Assembly: GCA_949289715.1 (NCBI GenBank)
Contig: CASEPJ010000001.1
Coordinates: 1-11,141, forward strand
Origin: an uncultured Clostridia bacterium
Lineage (GTDB): Bacteria > Bacillota > Clostridia > Christensenellales > CASEPJ01
Reading direction: 5' to 3'
Length of the DNA: 11,141 nucleotides
Position numbers and translations under genes: made by a program. The notes under the pieces were generated by a model. That model was not told where the DNA came from. It worked only from the letters and a program-made list of their open reading frames with translations, and made no database searches. Of the stretch, positions 5,958 through 11,141 are shown piece by piece. Within the stretch, counting starts at the first letter, position 1. Each line of letters starts with the position of its first letter.

Positions 5958-6722
5958 ATGATAAAACGAATATTTCTTATTTTAATAATTACTGTTTTAA
6001 CCTTTTCTGTTCCGGTTTCATACGGAGAAACAGATTTTATAAGGGGAGAATTCATAAATACCGGTTCGGGAATTACCGCTTACACGTCCATGTCGAACGA
6101 AAATGCGGTTACTTTTACATTATTAGAGAACCAAACGGTTGAAATTGTCTCTGTCCTTTCGGGTACCGATTATCTGGCTGTGGAAGTTCCATATGGAGAC
6201 AGCACATTGGAATTATATGTTTTAAAGTCGGACGTTCTTCAAACTTCAACGGAAAATACTTCGCCTTATGCTAAAACGGTAAACGTAAAAAAAACAAATT
6301 GCCTTTACGATAACTTCAGCGGCGAGCTGATTGCGTCAACTTTTGCTGTTAACGAAAACAGTGAACTTAATATAATCGGCAAAGTTAAGGGTAACGCTCT
6401 AATCTCCGATATCGACGATTGGTACGTTGTATATTTAAACGGAACGTTTTATTATCTATACATTCAAGATACGTCCGATGCAATAAGTATTGCACCCCCT
6501 GTTGACGAAACTCCTTCAACAGAAGGCAATGTTTCTTCCTCTAAAAACAATCAGCAATTAATGAACGTACTGTTATCTATGGCAATAGCCATACCTGCGG
6601 TAATTATAGTATGTTTTTTGTTTAAACAGGGAAAATCTCCCAAATATTACATTCCCGAGGATATTGATGAAACGGCTTATGAAGACAATAAAAATAATAG
6701 CGACGATTATATAGAAAGATAA
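5958..6722 (+). CDS. Secreted, C-terminally membrane-anchored protein with two SH3-like repeats (function unknown)
   Basis: Encodes 254 residues. An N-terminal signal peptide (1-23: basic MIKR, hydrophobic core, likely cleavage after SYG) is followed by two repeats of similar beta-rich pattern, about 30-93 and 105-172. Each starts with a short strand, contains an S-x-F/T-x-L-x-E/N hydrophobic stretch and ends YLYIQD or LYVLKSDV, like bacterial SH3-type extracellular modules. A Pro/Ser/Thr/Asn-rich linker (173-200), one transmembrane helix (202-222) and an acidic cytoplasmic tail with several Tyr (229-254) follow. The predicted topology is outside-in with a single anchor, as for a surface sensor or cell-wall-contact protein. 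No catalytic motif is seen. The start must be this ATG because the signal peptide begins there, yet it lacks a ribosome site. It lies between two terminase-like genes that point the other way. Confidence 0.8.
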   Translation: MIKRIFLILIITVLTFSVPVSYGETDFIRGEFINTGSGITAYTSMSNENAVTFTLLENQTVEIVSVLSGTDYLAVEVPYGDSTLELYVLKSDVLQTSTENTSPYAKTVNVKKTNCLYDNFSGELIASTFAVNENSELNIIGKVKGNALISDIDDWYVVYLNGTFYYLYIQDTSDAISIAPPVDETPSTEGNVSSSKNNQQLMNVLLSMAIAIPAVIIVCFLFKQGKSPKYYIPEDIDETAYEDNKNNSDDYIER

Positions 6723-6800
6723 TTGAATTTTAAAATCGTCTTATAATTAACGCCTTTTTATAAAAAGTTATATTAATAATTTTATTTAAAATTTAACAGA

Positions 6801-6846
6801 AAACCGCAATATTTTAAGTCAGTTAAAGTGCTTTTTATTGCGGTTT
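6801..6846. terminator. Shared terminator between the membrane protein gene and the terminase gene
   Basis: AAACCGCAAT (6801-6810) pairs perfectly with ATTGCGGTTT (6837-6846) around a 26-nt loop, and T-rich sequence follows on the plus strand. The terminase stop codon (6819-6821) lies inside the loop, so leftward transcripts would form this hairpin across the 3' end of the coding sequence. Confidence 0.8.
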
Positions 6847-8258
6847 AATTTTTTTATCAATTTTTTTTCGTCTTTTTGAAATTCGTTATACTGCACCTTC
6901 AACATCGGAGTTTCCGGTCTGCTCATAATAAAATATCGCAAATCGTCCATCGAATGATCTGCGATTTTTTTCGGCACGTCCCCTTCTGCCCATCTGTAAC
7001 CTTTAATTTCTCTTATCATATTTACGCAATTTTTAAATATGTAAAGTTTGGCAGGACTGTCAATAGGTTTTAAATACCTTTTTACCCTTTGAATACCGGT
7101 AAAAATATCCTTATTCACATTTGGATTTACCGCAATACCCAATTCGTAAAATAATTCGCAAACGGACTTTGACGCCGCAAGAGTTTTTTGATTTGCGGCA
7201 CTGTCAATTAGCGCCTCTATTCTTCCGTTTTTTCTCCTCCAACCCAATTTATCGCAAATTTCTTTTATTTTTTTTGCATGATATGAAATATCTCTTTTTG
7301 CCTCGTAATGTTCGGCAACCACATATATGTTACTGTCATAATCAACCGCATACCAATGCGCCGATAAAGGATTATTTAATCCCGGGTCGATAGAAATATT
7401 TTCCTGCCATTCCGGCGGAACACTGAAAGGCTCTATAATGTGAACGTCCGGGTCGAATTCCGGGTAAACCAACCCGAAATTATCGGTAAATTTACCGTAT
7501 CGCCTGCTTTCCAACTCGCTCTGACTTAATATACTCGAAAGGCGTTTTATTTCTTTTCTGTCAAGAAAAGGATTATCCGCCCATTCCATAGACAAACACC
7601 ACGTATCTTCGTCTTGCGACAGATATATTTTCTCATATATATAACTTAAACCTTTTAAAGGAGTCATTGTACCGAAAATCAATCCGCATCTATCCAGAAC
7701 TCTCATTCGACATTCATCGTATATATCTTCCGGCGGCTCTTCGTCAAACCATACAAAATCCAATGACGTCCCCTGAAATTTCTCTCTTCCCTGGTCACAG
7801 CTTTTAAATACAAGTTTAGAAACACCGCCGAAAACATTTTTAATTAAAATATAATCTATTATTCCGTATTTTGCAGCGGACGCTTTACCGGAAACCATCA
7901 CTATATTTTCAATCCAATCCGATTTTAAATAGGATAAAATCTTACTTTGCGCAACTTCTCTTTGAACTTCTCTAGAAAGAGATACCGCCCAACCGCAAAT
8001 ATCCGGTTTGTTTTTTTTGTAGGGATGAATTCCCCTTAACAGCCATACACATTCCACAGCTCCACACTCCGTTTTTCCTGTTCTGTTTCCGCCGAATATC
8101 CACCTGTTTCTCGCCTTGTTTTTATGAAATTTCAGCTGTTTTAAATGTATTTTCTTACCCTTATTATAATTTGCAAGTTTATCGTCTTTTCTATTATATA
8201 TCTCGTCTTTTATAGTATAATATTCATTTAATAATTTTTTTATTTTATCATGGTCCAT
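6819..8258 (-). CDS. Phage-type terminase large subunit (orphan)
   Basis: Encodes 479 residues from the chosen start. Terminases package phage DNA using an ATPase motor and a nuclease. The ATPase half shows Walker A GGNRTGKT (56-63), Walker B FVWFDEEPPED with Asp172, Glu173 and Glu174 (168-178), and motif III FGTMTPLKG (195-203). The RNase-H-like nuclease half shows the three expected acidic sites: SIDPGLNN (Asp291), LIDSAA (Asp352) and HSMDDLRYF (Asp438/439). Everything needed for activity is present and the length is normal. The frame extends nine codons further to an ATG at 8285, but GGAGGG lies 6 nt before the ATG at 8258, so that start is used here. No portal, protease, capsid or tail gene is nearby. 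An 849-base gene-free stretch precedes it, and no good promoter was found. Confidence 0.92.
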   Translation of the reverse strand: MDHDKIKKLLNEYYTIKDEIYNRKDDKLANYNKGKKIHLKQLKFHKNKARNRWIFGGNRTGKTECGAVECVWLLRGIHPYKKNKPDICGWAVSLSREVQREVAQSKILSYLKSDWIENIVMVSGKASAAKYGIIDYILIKNVFGGVSKLVFKSCDQGREKFQGTSLDFVWFDEEPPEDIYDECRMRVLDRCGLIFGTMTPLKGLSYIYEKIYLSQDEDTWCLSMEWADNPFLDRKEIKRLSSILSQSELESRRYGKFTDNFGLVYPEFDPDVHIIEPFSVPPEWQENISIDPGLNNPLSAHWYAVDYDSNIYVVAEHYEAKRDISYHAKKIKEICDKLGWRRKNGRIEALIDSAANQKTLAASKSVCELFYELGIAVNPNVNKDIFTGIQRVKRYLKPIDSPAKLYIFKNCVNMIREIKGYRWAEGDVPKKIADHSMDDLRYFIMSRPETPMLKVQYNEFQKDEKKLIKKLNRNKKHFN

Positions 8259-8264
8259 AAAAAT

Positions 8265-8270
8265 CCCTCC
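8265..8270 (-). promoter_or_regulatory. Ribosome-binding site deciding the terminase start
   Basis: GGAGGG on the minus strand is 6 nt before the ATG at 8258. The in-frame ATG at 8285 has no comparable site, so the nine extra N-terminal codons (MVKFFGGIF) are most likely untranslated leader. Confidence 0.85.
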
Positions 8271-8834
8271 AAAAAACTTTACCATTTTAAATATGTCATA
8301 TGTGTTTCATATATCGTTAAAATTGTTAAATGAATATTGATAAATTTTTAAGCAACTTATAATAAAAATTATATAATTTTAATTGAATTTAAGTTTTATT
8401 AAATAAAATTCAAATATTAAATACTTTTTTATTTTTAAACTAAACAAAAAATATTTTATATTTTTTCTTCAAATATTAAAATTTTATATTAATATTTAAG
8501 ATAATAAAATAATTATATGTTTAAAAAAATACAAGGTTCAATTAAATTTGAATTTTAATTTACAGCATATATAAGATTATATAAAATTAACCAATGTTGT
8601 TTAAAAATTAGTTTTTATGCATTAAAATATTTATTTTTTTATGAAAATTATTTTTTCTAATTTATTTTACTTATAAAAAATTTTTTCGTTAGAATAATTT
8701 TTTTCACCTTAAAAAGCTATTTTAAAAACCAATTTTTACCGCTTTTATATATTGTCATATTAATTAGATTATTAATATATTTAATATTGTTTAAATGTTT
8801 TAAATTTATTATATAATTTTTATTTTATTTAAAG

Positions 8835-8868
8835 AAAAAAACTTCGCACATACAAAACTTGCGAAGTT
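8835..8868 (-). terminator. Terminator of the SPFH/RHH operon, far downstream
   Basis: AACTTCGCA (8840-8848) pairs with TGCGAAGTT (8860-8868), with an 11-nt loop. On the minus strand the hairpin is followed by a run of seven T. The nearest leftward gene ends 240 nt away, which implies a long 3' untranslated region or a separate small transcript. Confidence 0.85.
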
Positions 8869-9107
8869 CTTATTCAATAAAATATATATGAAAATAATTT
8901 TTAATAAACCTTTTCTTAACGTAATTATAACAGCAAAAGCAGCTTCTCTTTTTAATCGGTAATCTAATTTATAAATATTTAAATAAATAATCCAATAAAT
9001 AACTACTAAATACCAATTATATATCTATATAAATGAATTTTTTATATTTTTAAATAATCACATAGATTTATAAATTTCGGTCAATTAAAATTTTTTATTA
9101 TTTACCT

Positions 9108-9302
9108 TTAAGTTTCCTCTTTTTTAGATTGCTCGATATGCTCCATCTGAAAACTATTTTTCTTTCTTTGCTTTACGCATAACGACAATAAATATTCTAT
9201 TTGACCGTTAATAGAACGAAAATCCGCTTCTGCCCATTCTGCAACTTCATTATAAAGTTTATTAGACAGCCTTAAAAGAAGCTGCTTTTTACTGTCGTTC
9301 AT
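9108..9302 (-). CDS. Ribbon-helix-helix (Arc-type) DNA-binding protein
   Basis: Encodes 64 residues. The order is a short strand KKQLLLRLS (5-13), helix KLYNEVAEWAEA (15-26), turn DFRSINGQ and helix IEYLLSLCVKQRKK (35-48), then a charged tail. This is the Arc/MetJ-type ribbon-helix-helix layout, and FRSINGQIEYLL is a wording I recall in small proteins encoded next to SPFH proteins in Firmicutes. Such proteins bind operators as dimers of dimers through the strand. It starts 1 nt after the SPFH stop codon, with AGGAAG 10 nt upstream inside that gene, so the two are co-translated. A palindrome at the operon promoter is a natural candidate for its binding site. Fusion-free and complete. Confidence 0.85.
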   Translation of the reverse strand: MNDSKKQLLLRLSNKLYNEVAEWAEADFRSINGQIEYLLSLCVKQRKKNSFQMEHIEQSKKEET

Positions 9303-9303
9303 T

Positions 9304-10311
9304 TTAATACAAACTTCCTGAATTAACTACCGGCTGAGCATCGTGATTGCCGCAAAGTACAACCAATAAGTTCGATACCATTACTGCTTTACGTTCGTCA
9401 TCTAAGGTTACAACATTATTTTCATTTAAACGCTCCAATGCCATTTCTACCATTCCAACAGCACCGTCGACAATCATTTTTCTTGCGTCTATAATTGCGG
9501 ATGCCTGTTGTCTTTGCAACATAACTGCAGCAATTTCCGGCGCATAAGCAAGATAAGTTATTCTGGCTTCTATAATCTCAATACCGGCCTCGCTGACACG
9601 GCTTTGAATTTCATCTCTGATTCTTGAAGCAACTATTTCGCTTGAACCTCTTAAGCTACCTTCGTCTGCAATGCCGTCCCCCGTTGTATCAACGTTGGGA
9701 GCTACATCATAGGGATAAATTCTTACAATGTTTCTCAAAGCGCTGTCGCACTGCAGGGACAAATACTCTTTATAATTGTCTACGTTAAAAACAGCTTTAG
9801 CAGTATCGACAACCCTCCACATTACAGCAATTCCTATTTCAACGGGATTACCTAAACAATCGTTTATTTTTTGACGATTGTTATTTAAAGTCATAATTTT
9901 TAATGAAATTTTGTTGTTGCTAAAATCAAAAGATAATTCCGATAAACTTTTAGAAAAAGATATATGATCGTGGGCAACATCACCGCTTTGGTTAAGTTTG
10001 GTTTTTGCCGCCGGGTTAACGCTTGTGCAAAAAGGATTGACAAAATAAAAACCTTCTCCTTTTAACGTTCCCACATATTTACCGAATAAAGTAAGAACAA
10101 GCGCTTCTTGCGGTTTTAAAATTTTTAAACCGGGCATTAAAATAATGCTGAATATAAATACAATAATACAGCCGATAAATAAAATTCCGCCGAATTTATC
10201 AAAATGCATACTCCCAAAAATCATACCCGCTACAGATGCAATCATTAAAATAATGATTACAAACAACATAAGCATCCCGTGCTTTTTATTTGTTAAATTT
10301 TTTTCCGTCAT
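9304..10311 (-). CDS. SPFH/band-7 domain membrane protein
   Basis: Encodes 335 residues. Two N-terminal hydrophobic helices (12-33 and 42-60) form a membrane hairpin. Next comes the SPFH domain, opening with LKILKPQEALVLTLFGKYVGT and GFYFVNPF (63-94) and including PVEIGIAVMWRVVDTAKAVFNVDNY. The helical part (224-300) shows RIRDEIQSRVSEAGIEIIEARITYLAYAPEIAAVMLQRQQA, the stretch that oligomerises in stomatin/HflC relatives. SPFH proteins build rings or cages on membranes that organise lipids and proteases. The ATG has a perfect AGGAGG 7 nt upstream and a strong promoter under a palindrome. The 3' partner is a ribbon-helix-helix protein 1 nt downstream. No protease or NfeD gene is adjacent, so the client is unknown. 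Confidence 0.93.
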   Translation of the reverse strand: MTEKNLTNKKHGMLMLFVIIILMIASVAGMIFGSMHFDKFGGILFIGCIIVFIFSIILMPGLKILKPQEALVLTLFGKYVGTLKGEGFYFVNPFCTSVNPAAKTKLNQSGDVAHDHISFSKSLSELSFDFSNNKISLKIMTLNNNRQKINDCLGNPVEIGIAVMWRVVDTAKAVFNVDNYKEYLSLQCDSALRNIVRIYPYDVAPNVDTTGDGIADEGSLRGSSEIVASRIRDEIQSRVSEAGIEIIEARITYLAYAPEIAAVMLQRQQASAIIDARKMIVDGAVGMVEMALERLNENNVVTLDDERKAVMVSNLLVVLCGNHDAQPVVNSGSLY

Positions 10312-10327
10312 AATAAATCCTCCTTTA

Positions 10328-10357
10328 TGATATTATAATGATATCATATTAATATCA
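10328..10357. promoter_or_regulatory. 30-bp imperfect palindrome over the SPFH promoter (candidate operator)
   Basis: The 15-base arms match at 13 positions around a perfect ATGATATCAT centre. TGATAT occurs at 10328 and 10339 and ATATCA at 10341 and 10352, each pair 11 bp apart, one helical turn. The site covers the -10 box (10338-10343) and part of the spacer. The ribbon-helix-helix protein of the same operon is the obvious candidate binder (inference). Confidence 0.5.
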
Positions 10358-10366
10358 GTTTGTCAA
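10338..10366 (-). promoter_or_regulatory. Sigma-A-type promoter of the SPFH/RHH operon
   Basis: On the minus strand, a perfect TTGACA (10366-10361), a 17-nt spacer and TATCAT (10343-10338; five of six bases). It lies upstream of the AGGAGG at 10324-10319 and the ATG at 10311. Confidence 0.8.
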
Positions 10367-10647
10367 TATTTTTTTGATTTTTATAAATTTTATTTTTTAA
10401 ATACAATAAAATTTTTTATGCCTATAAAATTAAATTCAAAAAAAGTTTTATAAAAATTACTAATAATAAATTTTTTTATTTATTTTATTTAATATGTTTT
10501 TTTATAATAAATAAAAAGGGAGAGATAATTTTTTCTCTCCGTTATGATTATTTTTAAATGATAAAATTTTTTATATTTTTAAATTCTAATTTTTATTTAT
10601 TTAATATATCCGAATAATTTTAAAAAAAATTATTTAATAACCGTTAT
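10367..10647. other. Gene-free AT-rich spacer upstream of the SPFH operon
   Basis: No coding frame is seen. Its only clear element is the terminator hairpin of the DUF3343 gene near 10525; the rest is A/T low-complexity sequence. Confidence 0.6.
10513..10540 (-). terminator. Terminator of the DUF3343 gene
   Basis: GGAGAGA (10519-10525) pairs with TCTCTCC (10534-10540) around an 8-nt loop. On the minus strand a CTTTTTATTT run follows. It is about 108 nt past the stop codon of the leftward gene. Confidence 0.8.
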
Positions 10648-10902
10648 TTATATTATTCTTATTAATCCGCCTTTGTTGTTGACTTTAACAAAAAATATTC
10701 CATAAAAAGAATAATATGAATTGCTGTTTATTATTTTTACTATTTTTTGCAAATACGCACCGTCGAAACGTATCGATAAACCGCAGCCTATATTAAGCCC
10801 TCTCGGCGTGTTTATTATACTCGCCGGAATATGCAAATTTTCCAGTTCTCGCATTAGACGCAGTGTTTGTCCCCTAACCCTAAATACCGCTATATAATAC
10901 AT
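10648..10902 (-). CDS. DUF3343-family protein (putative sulfur/selenium carrier-like)
   Basis: Encodes 84 residues, typical for DUF3343. Family marks are the N-terminal YYIAVFRVRGQTLRLMREL, IPASIINTPR (25-34) and IGCGLSIRFD (38-47) with a single conserved-looking Cys40, the residue that would carry sulfur or selenium if the family's proposed role is right. A helix (AYLQKIVKIIN) and a C-terminal strand follow. The ATG has AGGAG 8 nt upstream. It is divergent from a cysteine-desulfurase-like gene 133 nt away; such enzymes mobilise sulfur from cysteine and could load a thiol carrier. No strong promoter was found, and a TATAAT just upstream (10921-10916) would start transcripts inside the ribosome site, so it is doubtful. 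Confidence 0.82.
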   Translation of the reverse strand: MYYIAVFRVRGQTLRLMRELENLHIPASIINTPRGLNIGCGLSIRFDGAYLQKIVKIINSNSYYSFYGIFFVKVNNKGGLIRII

Positions 10903-10963
10903 AATTTATACTCCTATTATAATTAATAAAAACCAGCCGGATTTTATTTTCATATATTAATAT

Positions 10964-11009
10964 AGTGAAACAGAAGATAAAAGTTAAATTTACTTTTTCT
11001 TCTTTCACT
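10964..11009. other. 46-base imperfect hairpin in the divergent DUF3343 / desulfurase spacer
   Basis: The left arm reads AGTGAAA-CA-GAAGA-T-AAAAGT (10964-10984) and the right arm ACTTTTTCTTCTTTCACT (10992-11009). The arms pair over 18 positions with two small bulges and a 7-nt loop TAAATTT. No T run follows on the plus strand, so it is not an ordinary terminator. It ends 13 nt before the AGGAG of the desulfurase gene and could be a leader structure or a protein-binding site. Confidence 0.55.
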
Positions 11010-11035
11010 TATATATTATGTCAGGAGAAAAAAAT

Positions 11036-11141
11036 ATGATATATTTGGATAATGCGGCAACGACTTTTTTTAAGCCTGCTCCAATAATACTTGCCGTAAG
11101 TGAAACACTTAAACATTTATCGGTCAATCCGGGTAGAAGCG
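11036..11141 (+). CDS. Cysteine-desulfurase-like (class V aminotransferase) protein, N-terminal 35 residues only
   Basis: Truncated by the window end. The visible start IYLDNAATTFFKP and VNPGRS are the hallmarks of class V PLP-dependent enzymes of the IscS/NifS/Csd type: the YLDNAATT strand and the N-P-x-R-S loop that lines the active site. The PLP lysine and catalytic cysteine lie outside the window, so desulfurase versus selenocysteine lyase cannot be told. The ATG has AGGAG 8 nt upstream. The gene is divergent from DUF3343, a pairing that fits sulfur or selenium transfer. The long hairpin at 10964-11009 lies in its leader if transcription starts upstream of it. Confidence 0.88.
   Translation, partial: MIYLDNAATTFFKPAPIILAVSETLKHLSVNPGRS

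Larger units (their letters stand above)
8259..9107. other. Long gene-free, extremely AT-rich region
   Basis: No coding frame with a ribosome site is seen on either strand; the best short plus-strand frame (from 8517) is 13 codons with no Shine-Dalgarno. No tRNA-like, riboswitch-like or GC-rich folded segment is seen, and no DnaA-box cluster. It contains a 13-base direct repeat TTCAAATATTAAA (8409-8421 and 8468-8480), an 8-bp inverted repeat TTGAATTT/AAATTCAA (8383-8390, 8406-8413), and one convincing terminator hairpin near 8850. It may include the undetected terminase promoter and a long 3' untranslated region of the SPFH operon. Confidence 0.6.

Noticed and set aside
5593..8258. A prophage
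   Set aside because: Only terminase-like genes are present, with no integrase, capsid, portal, tail or lysis genes and no attachment-site repeats.
8259..9107. Replication origin or CRISPR array in the AT-rich region
   Set aside because: No DnaA-box cluster, no regular repeat-spacer pattern, and no dnaA or cas gene nearby.
9108..9302. Ribbon-helix-helix protein as the missing antitoxin of MazF
   Set aside because: It is over 7 kb away, coupled to the SPFH gene, and its wording fits the SPFH-linked family rather than MazE/EndoAI.

Overview
The window reads as chromosome of a low-GC Gram-positive bacterium, most likely an uncultured member of the Clostridia. The reasons are AGGAGG-type ribosome sites, TTGACA/TATAAT-type promoters, very AT-rich intergenic DNA, and a gene set typical of Firmicutes (recX, acpS, a bifunctional NAD(P)HX repair enzyme, an EndoA-type MazF, and a DUF3343 gene beside a cysteine desulfurase). 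No rRNA, tRNA, CRISPR array or insertion sequence was seen. The assignment to Clostridia is inference.

Left part (1-2140): the 3' end of an ABC exporter runs rightward into a perfect hairpin terminator. A leftward mazF ribonuclease toxin gene with no mazE partner converges on it. A rightward GNAT acetyltransferase with a near-consensus promoter follows.

Middle housekeeping operon (5425 down to 2243, minus strand): a sugar-phosphate-isomerase-like TIM barrel, recX, acpS and the fused NAD(P)HX epimerase/dehydratase are packed with overlaps of 4 and 14 nt and a gap of 3 nt. Two tandem sigma-A-like promoters precede the operon and a bidirectional terminator ends it. The acpS, nnr, (gap), mazF order resembles the Firmicutes acpS-nnr-alr-mazE-mazF neighbourhood with alr and mazE missing.

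Terminase region (5593-8258): an 85-residue protein that resembles the C-terminal part of phage small terminases and a complete large terminase lie on the minus strand. Between them, on the plus strand, is a secreted and membrane-anchored protein whose promoter predicts a leaderless mRNA. No portal, capsid, tail, integrase or lysis gene is present, so this is an orphan packaging module, not a prophage.

Right part (8259-11141): an 849-base gene-free AT-rich stretch is followed by a two-gene operon, an SPFH/band-7 membrane protein and a ribbon-helix-helix DNA-binding protein. Its promoter is covered by a 30-bp imperfect palindrome, which suggests autoregulation. The window ends with a DUF3343 gene divergent from the start of a cysteine-desulfurase-like gene, with a long imperfect hairpin between them.

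The best candidates for something undescribed are the orphan terminase trio, the palindrome-controlled SPFH/RHH pair, and the MazF that has lost its antitoxin. None of these can be called a new system from sequence alone.
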